Shown here in pieces: positions 42,331-51,238 of a DNA stretch of 64,000 bases. Numbering within the stretch: the first letter of the stretch is position 1; each line of letters begins with the position of its first letter. This stretch comes from Lichenifustis flavocetrariae (GTDB taxonomy: Bacteria > Pseudomonadota > Alphaproteobacteria > Rhizobiales > Beijerinckiaceae): positions 1 through 64,000 of the forward strand of contig NZ_JAMOIM010000020.1 of NCBI RefSeq assembly GCF_026130545.1. The letters are read 5' to 3'. Both the position numbers and the translations under genes were made by a program. The notes beneath the pieces are model-generated. The model was not told where the DNA came from, made no database searches, and saw only the letters and a program-made list of their open reading frames with translations.

Positions 42331-42591
42331 TTATGTCTGTGAAACGTCGGGTTCGTCAGATCGGAAATAGGGCTCCACCGGGCCCGTGACCTTGATGGTC
42401 AGAGGATTGCCAGCCCGATCCTTGCCATTGCCAGCCGCGAGGCGGACCCAGGATTCGCTGATGCAATATTCCTCGACGTTGGTTTTCTCGACACCCTTGA
42501 AGCGAATGCCGACCCCGCGTTCGAGAACGGCGGCATCGTAGTAGGGACTGTTCGGATTGACCGAAAGTCGGTCAGGCGGAGTCTCGCTCAT
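42331..42591 (-). CDS. DUF3297 family protein
   Basis: An 86-residue small protein of DUF3297: PPDRLSVNPNSPYYDAAVLERGVGIRF, then EEYCISESWVRLAAG and VEPYF near the end. The function is unknown; it is widespread and cytoplasmic, with no signal. It converges with the UPF0104 gene. Confidence 0.9.
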   Translation of the reverse strand: MSETPPDRLSVNPNSPYYDAAVLERGVGIRFKGVEKTNVEEYCISESWVRLAAGNGKDRAGNPLTIKVTGPVEPYFRSDEPDVSQT

Positions 42592-42695
42592 GCAGGGGAC
42601 CTCGAGATCGAAAAATGAACCGAACGCTACATAGGCGGACGAACATTCCGTGCCAAGATCACTGCCGCCCGACGATCACGAGCCATAGCCTCCGG

Positions 42696-42971
42696 TTACT
42701 GACGATAATGCTGGATGCGAGTGGTGCGGAGACCCGCAAGGCCATGCTGGTCGATCGACATCTGCCAGCTCAGGAATTCATCCACCGTGAGCGTATAGCG
42801 GTTGCATGCCTCTTCGAGAGAGAGAAGTCCGCCCCGCACGGCCGCCACGACTTCAGCTTTACGGCGGATCACCCATCGCTTCGTCGAAGGAGGTGGAAGG
42901 TCCGCGATCGTTAGGGGAGAGCCATCAGGGCCGATGACGTACTTGACGCGCGGCCGATGCATTTCAACCAT
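42696..42971 (-). CDS. sciP: CtrA inhibitor SciP
   Basis: A 91-residue HTH protein of DUF1153, the SciP cell-cycle regulator. The family sequence is clear: PRVKYVIGPDGSPLTIADLPPP, then KRWVIRRKAEVVAAVRGG and SLEEACNRYTLTVDEFLSW. In Caulobacter it binds CtrA and blocks RNA polymerase recruitment at CtrA promoters. ATG 42971 gives the usual start; the upstream extension is not family-like. A CtrA-like box lies 59 bases upstream. Confidence 0.93.
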   Translation of the reverse strand: MVEMHRPRVKYVIGPDGSPLTIADLPPPSTKRWVIRRKAEVVAAVRGGLLSLEEACNRYTLTVDEFLSWQMSIDQHGLAGLRTTRIQHYRQ

Positions 42972-43307
42972 GGTCCAACTCGCATACTCACACGGACTGC
43001 TCAGATGAACCCAAGCTAAATGCCGCAACTTAATATCCGACTAAGTCAAAGCTATGCTTTTTCAGCGCTTTTGGGACGCTTTTGATTGAAAGGAACCCTT
43101 TAGGGTTATGAACGATTCTTTTCCCTGAAGTCTCCAATTCATCGCTTGTTAGGATTTTGGCCGCAAAGCGGTTCATTTTGAAACAACATCATTGTCATTT
43201 CTCGATGGCTATTTACCTGGTATTATAGGCTCTGGCTTTTTCGCGGCTGCGCGGGTAAGCGTTCTCATCGACACAACCTCATACCTCCGACATTTTTGTC
43301 CCGCGCC
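42972..43307. other. Intergenic, sciP and mnmA promoters
   Basis: A 336-base gap between divergent sciP and mnmA. It contains a CtrA-like box (43030-43044) and AT-rich stretches near 43060-43200 that could hold promoters. I see no coding gene or RNA. Confidence 0.5.
43030..43044. promoter_or_regulatory. CtrA-like box upstream of sciP
   Basis: TTAA-N7-CTAA, one mismatch from the CtrA consensus TTAA-N7-TTAA, 59 bases upstream of the sciP start. CtrA activates sciP in Caulobacter, so this site would close the known feedback loop. Confidence 0.55.
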
Positions 43308-44510
43308 ATGCCGTCATCGTTTCCCCTCAACTCGCTCGGGCTCGCCAAGCCGCCGGAGGACACCCGCGTGGTGGTCGCCATGTCGGGTGGGGTCGACAGT
43401 TCCGTGGTGGCCGCACTCTTGAAGCGCGACGGCTATGAAGTGATCGGCATCACGCTTCAGCTGTACGATCATGGGGCCGCGACGCATCGCAAGGGGGCTT
43501 GCTGCGCCGGGCGTGACATTCATGACGCCCGCGACGCCGCCGCCCGGCTCGGCACTCCGCACTATGTCCTCGACTATGAGGCGCGCTTTCGCGACAAGGT
43601 CATTCTTCCCTTCGTGGACAGTTATCTGAGCGGCGAGACCCCGATCCCCTGCGTGTCGTGCAACCAGCACGTCAAGTTCGCCGATCTCTTCGATGCCGCC
43701 TGCGATCTCGGAGCCGATGTTCTGGCGACCGGGCATTACGTCACGGCCGACCGTGCGCCCGATGGGCGCTGGAGCCTATTCCGGGCCCTCGATGCCAATC
43801 GGGACCAGAGTTACTTTCTTTATGCCACCACCGCGGCCCAATTGGAGCGCCTGCGCTTCCCCTTGGGACAGATGCAGAAGGCCGACGTGCGGGCTCTTGC
43901 GCGAGACTTCGGTCTCGCGGTCGCCGACAAGGCTGACAGCCAGGACATTTGCTTCGTGCCGAGCGGCCGCTACACGGACCTGATCCGGAAGCTGCGACCT
44001 GAGGCGCTTGAGGCGGGCGATATCGTGCATCTCGACGGCCGCGTGCTCGGGCGCCACGAGGGCATCGCCGATTATACGATCGGTCAACGCAAGGGACTGG
44101 GCCTCGCTGACAATCCGCTCAGCGGCAACGAACCGCTCTATGTCGTGGCGATCGAGCCCGAGCGAGCGCGGGTCGTCGTGGGGCCGCGCTCGGCGCTGGC
44201 GACACAGTCTGTCGCACTGCGCGGTGTGAATTGGATCGGACCGGCGACGCTCGAAAACCTTCCGCCAGACGGGTTGGACATCGCGGTCCGGCTGCGATCG
44301 ACACGCCCGCCTGTCTCGGCGCGGTTGAAACTCATCGATGGTGAGCCTGTTGTCGAATTGCTGCAGGCCGAAGAAGGTGTCTCGCCCGGTCAAGCCTGTG
44401 TGTTCTATGCCTCTGACGCGCCGCAGGCTCAGGTCTATGGCGGCGGCATCATCACGCGGACCGCACAAGTCCGTCATCAGACGGTAGCGCTCCAGGCTGT
44501 GGCCGGATGA
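43308..44510 (+). CDS. mnmA: tRNA 2-thiouridine(34) synthase
   Basis: A 400-residue thiouridylase that puts sulfur on U34 of Glu, Gln and Lys tRNAs. The PP-loop SGGVDSS (26-32) binds [13 protein letters not shown] at about 115-124 holds the first catalytic Cys and [11 protein letters not shown] near 210 the second. [10 protein letters not shown]-like text is present ([10 protein letters not shown]). ATG 43308 is favoured; a TTG at 43296 would add four residues. The stop overlaps the methyltransferase start by four bases. Confidence 0.95.
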   Translation: MPSSFPLNSLGLAKPPEDTRVVVAMSGGVDSSVVAALLKRDGYEVIGITLQLYDHGAATHRKGACCAGRDIHDARDAAARLGTPHYVLDYEARFRDKVILPFVDSYLSGETPIPCVSCNQHVKFADLFDAACDLGADVLATGHYVTADRAPDGRWSLFRALDANRDQSYFLYATTAAQLERLRFPLGQMQKADVRALARDFGLAVADKADSQDICFVPSGRYTDLIRKLRPEALEAGDIVHLDGRVLGRHEGIADYTIGQRKGLGLADNPLSGNEPLYVVAIEPERARVVVGPRSALATQSVALRGVNWIGPATLENLPPDGLDIAVRLRSTRPPVSARLKLIDGEPVVELLQAEEGVSPGQACVFYASDAPQAQVYGGGIITRTAQVRHQTVALQAVAG

Positions 44511-45184
44511 CCGACGACGCGCGTCTGGCCAAGGCGACGATCAGCGACGCATCCCAGGTGGTCTCCGCCTATGCGCGCTGGGCGCCTGTCTACGATCTCG
44601 TCTTCGAATTCGTCATGCGGGCCGGACGGCAGGCAGCCGTCGCGGCTCTGGGGGCCAGGCCGGGACGGGTCCTGGATGTCGGCATCGGCACCGGGTTGGA
44701 ACTGCCGCTGTTTTCGCCGCAGCAACGGGTGACGGGCATCGACCTCGCCGAACCGATGTTGCGCCGGGCGCAGACCAAGGCGGCGCGCGGGCCCGGCAAC
44801 GTCGACGGTCTCTGCGTCATGGATGCAGCCCGGCTGGCCTTTCCGGACGCTAGCTTCGACGCCGTGATCGCACCCTATGTGTTGACCGTGGTGCCAGACC
44901 CCGACGCGATGCTCGACGAGATCGATCGCGTGGTGAAGCCGGGCGGCGACGTCGTGCTGGTCAATCATTTCGGGGCTTCGCAGGGGCCGATCGCGGCGAT
45001 CGAGGCCTGGCTCGGCAAGCGCGCGGCTTCGCTCGGCTGGCATCCGCAATTTCCCTTTGCGGTGCTCGGCGACTGGCTCGCCAAGACGCCGGACATGGTT
45101 TTGACGGGGCGCCGGACCGTCGGCGTGTTGAATCTCTTTACCGTCGTCACCCTGCGCAAACGGGGTGCCGACCCGCAAGGGTAG
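44507..45184 (+). CDS. Class I SAM methyltransferase, PmtA-like
   Basis: A 225-residue methyltransferase. Motif I is [12 protein letters not shown] at 55-66, then [12 protein letters not shown] near 84 and [12 protein letters not shown] near 124, typical of the small alphaproteobacterial phosphatidylethanolamine N-methyltransferases of the Rhodobacter type. This would make phosphatidylcholine from PE. The substrate is inferred from family similarity; ubiquinone-type methyltransferases look alike. It is translationally coupled to mnmA. Confidence 0.75.
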   Translation: MTDDARLAKATISDASQVVSAYARWAPVYDLVFEFVMRAGRQAAVAALGARPGRVLDVGIGTGLELPLFSPQQRVTGIDLAEPMLRRAQTKAARGPGNVDGLCVMDAARLAFPDASFDAVIAPYVLTVVPDPDAMLDEIDRVVKPGGDVVLVNHFGASQGPIAAIEAWLGKRAASLGWHPQFPFAVLGDWLAKTPDMVLTGRRTVGVLNLFTVVTLRKRGADPQG

Positions 45185-45190
45185 TGACCG

Positions 45191-46597
45191 ATGACGAAGC
45201 GTGTTGAAAACGGCCGTCCCGACAGCGCCGCACTGGCGGATGTGATCTCCGGGCTGGCGGCGCTTCTCGGCACCCGCCTGCAGACCTCGGAAGCGCTCCG
45301 GTTCCAGCACGCCAATATGGCCACGAGCGTCAATCGCGAGCCCCCTGATGCCGTCGCGTTCCCGCAGACGACCGAAGAGGTTGTGGCAATCGTCCGGCTG
45401 TGTGCCTCCCATCGGGTGCCCGTGATCCCCTATGGTACCGGGACCTCGTTCGAAGGCCATGTGAACGCGCCTTTCGGCGGCGTCAGCGTGGATTGTTCGC
45501 TGATGAACCGGGTGCTCGCGGTCCATGCCGAGGATCTCGACTGCGTGGTGGAGCCCGGCATCACCCGCAAGGCGCTCAACGCGCATCTGCGTGACACCGG
45601 CCTGTTCTTTCCGGTCGATCCGGGCGCCGATGCCTCCATCGGCGGCATGGCCTCGACGCGGGCTTCGGGCACCAATGCGGTGCGGTATGGCACTATGAAG
45701 GACAATGTGCTGGCCCTGACCGTCGTGACACCGGAAGGCGCGCTCGTCGAGACGGCGCATCGCGCCCGGAAGTCGTCGGCCGGCTACGACCTGACACGCC
45801 TGTTCGTGGGTGCCGAAGGCACGCTCGGGATCATTACGTCGGTGACGCTGCGGCTGCAGGGCATTCCTGAGGCGATCTCGGGTGGGGTCTGTCCGTTCCC
45901 GAGCGTCGAGGCGGCCTGTCTCGCGACGATCGCCACGATCCAGTCCGGCATTCCCGTGGCCCGGATCGAACTCCTCGATGCGCTGCAGGTGCGCGCCTGC
46001 AACCTCCATTCCGGCATCGGTCTGCCCGAGAGCCCCTGCCTGTTCGTCGAGTTCCATGGATCGGATGCCGGTGTCGTCGAGCAATCCGAGCGCTTCGCCG
46101 AGCTTGCGGCCGACCTCGGCGGAGGCCCTTTCACCTGGGCGACCGCCGCCGAGGAACGCACCAAACTCTGGCAGACGCGGCATGACGTCTACTGGGCGGG
46201 GTTCAAGCTCCGGCCCGGGGCCAAGACGATCCCCACCGACGTCTGTGTGCCGATCTCCCGCCTGGCCGAATGCGTGGTGGCGACCCAGGCCGACATCGCC
46301 GAAAGCCGGCTCGTGGGGCCGATCGTCGGCCATGTCGGGGACGGCAACTTCCACGTCGGTCTGCTGGTCGACGAGGACGACCCCGCCGAAATGGTGCGCG
46401 TGCACGCCTTCATGGAGCGGCTCGTGCGCCGGGCCTTGTCCATGGAGGGCACCTGCACGGGAGAACACGGCGTCGGCCAGGGCAAGGCCAAGTACCTCCG
46501 CGAGGAGTTCCCGGCCGCGACCCTCGATCTGATGGGCCGGATCAAGCAGGCCATCGACCCTCTGAACATCATGAACCCGGGCAAGATCCTGCTTTAG
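45191..46597 (+). CDS. FAD-linked D-lactate dehydrogenase-type oxidoreductase
   Basis: A 468-residue enzyme of the GlcD/DLD group. The FAD-PCMH domain has PVIPYGTGTSFEGHVNAPFGG at about 75-95 and GGMASTRASGTNAVRYGTMKDN near 153. The C-terminal cap has GHVGDGNFHVGLL and the terminal GTCTGEHGVGQGK. It oxidises D-lactate or another 2-hydroxy acid. The length fits. It begins six bases after the methyltransferase, so it may be co-transcribed. The exact substrate is not determined by sequence. Confidence 0.88.
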   Translation: MTKRVENGRPDSAALADVISGLAALLGTRLQTSEALRFQHANMATSVNREPPDAVAFPQTTEEVVAIVRLCASHRVPVIPYGTGTSFEGHVNAPFGGVSVDCSLMNRVLAVHAEDLDCVVEPGITRKALNAHLRDTGLFFPVDPGADASIGGMASTRASGTNAVRYGTMKDNVLALTVVTPEGALVETAHRARKSSAGYDLTRLFVGAEGTLGIITSVTLRLQGIPEAISGGVCPFPSVEAACLATIATIQSGIPVARIELLDALQVRACNLHSGIGLPESPCLFVEFHGSDAGVVEQSERFAELAADLGGGPFTWATAAEERTKLWQTRHDVYWAGFKLRPGAKTIPTDVCVPISRLAECVVATQADIAESRLVGPIVGHVGDGNFHVGLLVDEDDPAEMVRVHAFMERLVRRALSMEGTCTGEHGVGQGKAKYLREEFPAATLDLMGRIKQAIDPLNIMNPGKILL

Positions 46598-46610
46598 GGC
46601 AGCCCGATTT

Positions 46611-46979
46611 TCAGGTGACGGGCGCAAAGACCCTTAGTCGGTGTCCGTCGGGATCGAGACCGACGAAAGTGGTGCCGAAATCCATCACGGTCGGCGCTTG
46701 AGCAATGACGACGCCCTTGGCGGTCCAAGCGGCGTGGGTTGCCTCGACGGATGCCGCATTCGCGACCGTGAAGCCGATTTCGCTCCCTCCGGGTTGGGCC
46801 GTCACGATCGGAGAGGCGGTGTGCCGCGACCATATCCCGAGCATCAGACCCTCCGCGAGCCGAAACATCGCGAAGGTGGGAGATTGCTCGATCGGCTGTT
46901 CTTCCAACAGAGCCGCGTACCATCGCGTGCTGGCTTCGGGCGATTCGACGAAAAGCAGGATAAAACGGGCGACCGGCAT
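46611..46979 (-). CDS. VOC-family protein
   Basis: A 122-residue vicinal-oxygen-chelate fold protein with two beta-alpha-beta-beta-beta units (ARFILLFVESPEASTRWYAALL; EIGFTVANAASVEATHAAW). It has the metal-ligand positions of glyoxalase-like and dioxygenase-like proteins; no pathway is evident. It is downstream of, and probably co-transcribed with, the WYL regulator. Confidence 0.85.
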   Translation of the reverse strand: MPVARFILLFVESPEASTRWYAALLEEQPIEQSPTFAMFRLAEGLMLGIWSRHTASPIVTAQPGGSEIGFTVANAASVEATHAAWTAKGVVIAQAPTVMDFGTTFVGLDPDGHRLRVFAPVT

Positions 46980-47023
46980 GGTGTCCTCCTTGGTGAACCC
47001 TGCGATCCTGTCACGCCGTCGTG

Positions 47024-47740
47024 TCAGGATCTGTCAGCAGTGATCGCCCCGGGCACTCCGGTGAGCCCCTCCCGATCGCGCCAGAGTTTCAGAAGCATTC
47101 GACGTGGTTTCGGGTAGCGAAGCTCCGTCTCGCTCATCGTCCGGATGCGATCGGCGCGGAAATGGCGAAAGTCGTCGCGGAGTTCGCACCAGGCGATCAG
47201 CACCCTGACCTGGTCGAAGAACCCGAGCCCGATCGGCCATACCAGGCGCTCGGTCACCGTGCCGGCCTTATCGCAATAGCCAAGACGCAGCTTCGTTTGT
47301 GCCCGCATGGCGCGTCGGACTTCGGCAAGGTCGACCATCCCGGGCAGCGCGGCTCGTCCTGGCCCGGCGAGGAGGCCGACATGATCGAGGTCGTGACGCC
47401 GATGGTCCGGCAGCGCCGTTCTGATCCGGGCGAGTGCGCTCTCGGCCGCGGCCGACAATTCGGCATCGCCTTGTCGGACGACCCATTGCGCACCGAGACT
47501 CAAGACTTCGATCTCGGATTCGGTGAACATCAGCGGTGGAAGCAGGAAGCCGGGGCGCAGCACGAAGCCCAAGCCCGCCGCCCCTTCGATTGCGGCGCCT
47601 TGTCCGACGAGGCTTTCGATATCGCGATAGACCGTGCGCAGCGACACATCGAGCTCAGCGGCCAGCTGGGCGCCGCTGACCGGGCCGCGATGACGGCGCA
47701 GGAGCTGCAATAAGGCCAGGAGACGCTCGGCCCGAGACAT
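47024..47740 (-). CDS. YafY/WYL-type transcriptional regulator
   Basis: A 238-residue regulator. The N-terminal HTH is [23 protein letters not shown] plus [20 protein letters not shown]. The C-terminal WYL-type ligand domain has [19 protein letters not shown] and [19 protein letters not shown]. It likely senses a small ligand and controls the VOC gene 44 bases downstream. ATG 47740 starts the family sequence; upstream residues read through DNA of the ykgO leader. Confidence 0.85.
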   Translation of the reverse strand: MSRAERLLALLQLLRRHRGPVSGAQLAAELDVSLRTVYRDIESLVGQGAAIEGAAGLGFVLRPGFLLPPLMFTESEIEVLSLGAQWVVRQGDAELSAAAESALARIRTALPDHRRHDLDHVGLLAGPGRAALPGMVDLAEVRRAMRAQTKLRLGYCDKAGTVTERLVWPIGLGFFDQVRVLIAWCELRDDFRHFRADRIRTMSETELRYPKPRRMLLKLWRDREGLTGVPGAITADRS

Positions 47741-47848
47741 ATCCGCACCCTTTCTGACCCGCTTTGGCCGCCTCATCCCGGACAACAGCGGATTTACATT
47801 GATTTTCCTTCCCGCTTGCGGCAAGGGAAGGCCGCTCGCGGAGGATGC

Positions 47849-47875
47849 AGTCCCCGCTTTTTTGTGCTGGGGACT
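47849..47875 (+). promoter_or_regulatory. Leader hairpin hiding the ykgO ribosome binding site
   Basis: AGTCCCC (47849-47855) pairs perfectly with GGGGACT (47869-47875) across a 13-base loop rich in T. The 3' arm contains the GGGGA that sits six bases before the ykgO ATG (47879), so the hairpin would cover the ribosome binding site. Confidence 0.6.
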
Positions 47876-47878
47876 CCC

Positions 47879-48004
47879 ATGAAGGTTCGTAATTCTCTGA
47901 AATCTCTGCGCGGTCGCCATCGCGACAACCAGCTGGTTCGCCGCAAGGGCCGCGTCTACATCATCAACAAGACGCAGAAGCGCTACAAGGCCCGTCAGGG
48001 CTGA
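47879..48004 (+). CDS. ykgO: Ribosomal protein bL36, C-minus (zinc-free) type
   Basis: A 41-residue bL36: [19 protein letters not shown], then [21 protein letters not shown]. It lacks the CxxC zinc ligands of the C-plus form, so it is the zinc-independent paralogue that relieves zinc starvation, or the only bL36 in some Alphaproteobacteria. ATG 47879 is certain from the conserved start. A hairpin covers its ribosome binding site. Confidence 0.95.
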   Translation: MKVRNSLKSLRGRHRDNQLVRRKGRVYIINKTQKRYKARQG

Positions 48005-48034
48005 TTCGTTTCACGACGAAGGGTTTGGTTGTTA

Positions 48035-48071
48035 CCACTCTGCGGCCTTAAGTTGCAGCGTCGCAGAGTGG
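48035..48071. terminator. Hairpin after ykgO
   Basis: A perfect ten-base inverted repeat, CCACTCTGCG and CGCAGAGTGG, with a 17-base loop, 30 bases after the ykgO stop. There is no T-run, but the stem is GC-rich and could end or protect the ykgO transcript. Confidence 0.5.
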
Positions 48072-48107
48072 CTTTACGAAGGCCCAGGAACGCCCTACCT
48101 TGACGTC

Positions 48108-48854
48108 ATGCGTCGAGCGGCTTTTTTAGCGATTCTGGCGATAGGCTCAGGGGTTGCGGCACAGGCCGAGCCCTTCTTGTCGCGTGAAGGGCAAGAGAGT
48201 TTTTTCGACCAGTTTGCCATCCAGTCCCCCCCGCTCCATGGTCAGCCGCAGCTTGACGATGGAACGTCGCCAAGATCCAAGCCGGCCGGCAATCCTGGCG
48301 TGACCGCGCCTCTTGTAGCGCCGCCCCCGAAAGCCGACGATCAGGCTGGAAAGAGTGTCGCGCCTGTCAGCCAGGCGGATCGTCTGGACGACCTGTTCCA
48401 ACGCCTGGCTCATGCCGAGGACAGCGAACAAGCGAGCGGGATCGCGCTCCTCATCCAGCATCTCTGGTTGCAGTCGGGCTCGGATACGGCCGACCTCCTG
48501 ATGGCCCGAGCCGTCGTGGCGCTGGGCAAAAACGACTCGGACCTTGCGACAAAGCTTCTCGACAAGATCGTGGTGATCGATCCCGGTTGGGCGGAGGTCT
48601 GGAACAAGCGGGCCACACTCCGCTTCCTGAACGGCGACGATGTCGGCGCGATGGACGACGTCGCTCACGTGTTGGTGTTGGAACCCCGGCATTTCGGCGC
48701 GTTGAGCGGCATGAGCTTCATTCTTCAACGCAATGGCATGAAGAAGGAGGCCTTGGCGCTGATGCGCAAAGCCGCCAGCATCTATCCTCACAATACCGAG
48801 CTTGAGAAGGTCAAGTCTCAGCTTGAGCTGGAAGTCGAGGGGCGCGACATCTAG
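48108..48854 (+). CDS. Secreted TPR-like protein
   Basis: A 248-residue protein with an N-terminal signal peptide (RAAFLAILAIGSGVAAQAEP). A Pro-rich segment covers about 50-85, and three TPR-like helical repeats lie at about 95-235 (LLMARAVVALGKNDSDLATKLLDKI, WNKRATLRFLNGDDVGAMDDV, GMSFILQRNGMKKEALALMRKA). It would sit in the periplasm and scaffold protein contacts. The partner is unknown. Confidence 0.8.
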   Translation: MRRAAFLAILAIGSGVAAQAEPFLSREGQESFFDQFAIQSPPLHGQPQLDDGTSPRSKPAGNPGVTAPLVAPPPKADDQAGKSVAPVSQADRLDDLFQRLAHAEDSEQASGIALLIQHLWLQSGSDTADLLMARAVVALGKNDSDLATKLLDKIVVIDPGWAEVWNKRATLRFLNGDDVGAMDDVAHVLVLEPRHFGALSGMSFILQRNGMKKEALALMRKAASIYPHNTELEKVKSQLELEVEGRDI

Positions 48855-48930
48855 AGTTCTGCGATGGTGCCGCGTCGATGCGGAGCGTGGCTGTCATGCG
48901 CCGCCTGATGGCATCTCCAGGGAGGATGAC

Positions 48931-49704
48931 GTGACAACCTTGAAGATCCCCGATTTGGCCGGCAAAGTGTTTCTCGTCACCGGGGCGTCGACGGGCATCG
49001 GGGCCGGCGTGGCGATAGCGCTTGCGGCTCAAGGTGCGCGCGTGGGAATTCATTTCAACGCCAGTGAGTCGGCGGCCACCGAGGTCGCGGCCGCCATCGC
49101 TGATGCGGGCGGCGAAAGCTTTCTGGTCGGTGGCAACATGGCCGACCATGATCAGGCCGTGTCGGTGGTCGATCGCACGGCCGCGCATTTCGGCCGGCTC
49201 GACGGGCTGATCAACAATGCCGGAAGTATGCTGGGTCGCGTCCCAACGCTCGACTCCAATGCGGATCACGACCGGGCGGTCGTCGACCTCAACTCCCACT
49301 CGGTGATTTGGGCCTCCCGGGCCGCGCATCCCTGGTTGAAGAAGCAGGGTGGGGTCATCATCAATGTCACGTCGATCGCGGCGCGCAATGGCGGCGGCGG
49401 TGGCGCCGTGCTCTACGCGGCCGCGAAGGGTTTCGTGAGCACATTCACGCGGGGCTTCGCCAAGGAAGTTGTCGGCGATCGGATTCGGGTGAATGCGGTG
49501 TCGCCGGGCGTCATTCTCACCCCGTTCCATGAGCGGTTCAGCACCGAAGCGCAAATGCAGGGCATGGTCTCCGCTGTTCCCATGGGGCGGGCCGGCACGG
49601 TCGAGGATTGCGTCGGGACGTTCCTGTTTCTCGCTTCCGACGCTCTCAGCGGCTATGTCACCGGCCAGATCATCGAGGTGAACGGCGGGCAGCTCATGCC
49701 CTAA
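48931..49704 (+). CDS. SDR-family oxidoreductase
   Basis: A 257-residue classical SDR (3-oxoacyl-ACP-reductase-like). NAD(P) motif GASTGIGAGVA at about 18-28, NNAGSM near 93, catalytic Ser in INVTSIAARNGGGG near 144 and Tyr in LYAAAKGF (the usual YxxxK) near 157. The start is GTG 48931 with GGAGG upstream. The substrate is unknown; fatty-acid reductases, sugar dehydrogenases and others share this fold. Confidence 0.88.
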   Translation: MTTLKIPDLAGKVFLVTGASTGIGAGVAIALAAQGARVGIHFNASESAATEVAAAIADAGGESFLVGGNMADHDQAVSVVDRTAAHFGRLDGLINNAGSMLGRVPTLDSNADHDRAVVDLNSHSVIWASRAAHPWLKKQGGVIINVTSIAARNGGGGGAVLYAAAKGFVSTFTRGFAKEVVGDRIRVNAVSPGVILTPFHERFSTEAQMQGMVSAVPMGRAGTVEDCVGTFLFLASDALSGYVTGQIIEVNGGQLMP

Positions 49705-49871
49705 CTGCATGGAGTGAGGCCGGGGCGCGTCCCGCCACCAGCCGTTTTCGGCTGTCTTCGGGGTTGACGGCGGCCCCTCCTGTATGGCCGTGCTCGAAAA
49801 TGAACTTTGCGGCGTTGTGATGGGGGGCCGGGAACAGGCGCCTCGAGCCGAGAAGGATGGGAGGCACAGCG

Positions 49872-50867
49872 ATGCTGAAATTCGGGTTGATCGGGGCCGG
49901 ACGTATCGGCCGTATTCATGGCGCCAACGTTCACGCCAGACCGGGGGCCGAACTCGTCGCCGTGGCGGACTTCGATCTGAAGGCCGCCCAGGCTTTCGCG
50001 GCGGAGACCGGTGCGGAGGCAATGAGCTCCGAAGCGATCCTGAATTCCTCGGACATCGACGCCATCCTGATCTGCTCCCCCACGGACACCCATGCCCATC
50101 TGATCGAGACGGCCGCGCGGGCCGGCAAGGCGGTGTTCTGCGAGAAACCGGTCGACCTCTCCTCGGACCGCGTCAAGACAACCCTCCAGGTGGTGGAGGC
50201 TGCGGGCGTGCCGTTGATGATCGGCTTCAACCGCCGCTTCGACCCGAGTTTTGCTGACCTCCACAAGCGTCTGCGCGCCGGTGCCGTCGGCGAAGTGGAG
50301 ATCGTCACCATCCTGTCGCGCGATCCCGCCCCGCCGCCCGTTGCCTACATCGAGCGCTCGGGGGGTCTGTTCCGCGACATGATGATTCACGATTTCGACA
50401 TGGCGCGCTTCCTACTCGGCGAGGAGCCGGTCGACGTGCAGGCGTTCGGCTCGAGCCTCGTTGACCCTGCCATCGGCAAGGCCGGCGACGTCGATACAGC
50501 TGTGGTGCAGATGCGCACCGCCTCTGGCAAACTCTGCCAGATTTCCAATTCGCGCCGCGCCACCTACGGCTACGATCAGCGCATCGAGGTGCACGGGTCT
50601 AAGGGCATGCTGCGGGCCGGCAATATGCACAAGACCACGGTCGAGCTCGCGACGGGGGCCGGACTGACGATCGACCCCGTGCAGGACTTTTTTCTGCAGC
50701 GTTATGCCGAAGCCTACAGGCTGGAACTCGGCGCCTTCGTGGATGCGCTGAGCGGCGGCGCCAAGCCCTCGCCCTCGGGCATCGATGGTCTGCGGGCGCA
50801 ACGACTCGCCGATGCAGCGACGGAATCGGCCAAGAGCGGCAAGCCGGTGCAGATTTCACTCGACTGA
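49872..50867 (+). CDS. Inositol 2-dehydrogenase-like oxidoreductase
   Basis: A 331-residue GFO/IDH/MocA enzyme. The NAD site is GLIGAGRIGRIHGAN (5-19), CEKPVDLSSDR near 96 holds the catalytic Lys, and FNRRFDPSFADLH near 122 and GGLFRDMMIHDFDMARFLLGE near 165 are the IolG-type landmarks. IolG oxidises myo-inositol to scyllo-inosose. No other iol gene lies nearby, so a different sugar alcohol is possible. ATG 49872 gives the family start. Confidence 0.8.
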   Translation: MLKFGLIGAGRIGRIHGANVHARPGAELVAVADFDLKAAQAFAAETGAEAMSSEAILNSSDIDAILICSPTDTHAHLIETAARAGKAVFCEKPVDLSSDRVKTTLQVVEAAGVPLMIGFNRRFDPSFADLHKRLRAGAVGEVEIVTILSRDPAPPPVAYIERSGGLFRDMMIHDFDMARFLLGEEPVDVQAFGSSLVDPAIGKAGDVDTAVVQMRTASGKLCQISNSRRATYGYDQRIEVHGSKGMLRAGNMHKTTVELATGAGLTIDPVQDFFLQRYAEAYRLELGAFVDALSGGAKPSPSGIDGLRAQRLADAATESAKSGKPVQISLD

Positions 50868-50977
50868 GCCACGCGGCGGCAACTGGTTCCGACCCAAAGG
50901 GACGCCGCATTCCCGTTTTCCTGCAACTGCACGACGTCAGAACCGTTGGGTAGTGCGGGACGGTGGAGGAATGGCGG

Positions 50978-51229
50978 ATGAAATCCCTGATTGCGCTTTT
51001 GTCTCTCGCAATGCTGTGCGATGTGGGCGCGTCCAGTCCGGCCGCCGCACAGTTCTTCTACGATCCGCACGGGCCTCCGCTGGTGTATTACACTGAGCGG
51101 CAAGCGTGGCCGCAGCCCGTCATCCGGCTGCCGGATGGCCGACGCGTCGCAGTCCCGGCATGGTCGGCGCAAGGTGAGCAACACCGCGATGAGCCTCCGG
51201 TGCCCGCGTCACAATATAGCCTCAACTGA
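50978..51229 (+). CDS. Small secreted hypothetical protein
   Basis: An 83-residue protein with a signal peptide (KSLIALLSLAMLCDVGASSPAAA) and a mature part with FFYDPHGPPLVYYTERQAWPQP. ATG 50978 has GGAGGA at a good distance; a GTG at 50963 would add five residues. There is no family. It is probably periplasmic. Confidence 0.65.
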   Translation: MKSLIALLSLAMLCDVGASSPAAAQFFYDPHGPPLVYYTERQAWPQPVIRLPDGRRVAVPAWSAQGEQHRDEPPVPASQYSLN

Positions 51230-51238
51230 GCGCCGTCG

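Noticed and set aside
44477-46627. Minus-strand frame of 716 codons across mnmA, the methyltransferase and the flavoprotein gene
   Set aside because: It crosses three well-supported plus-strand genes and is rich in Arg, Gly and His typical of antisense GC-rich frames.
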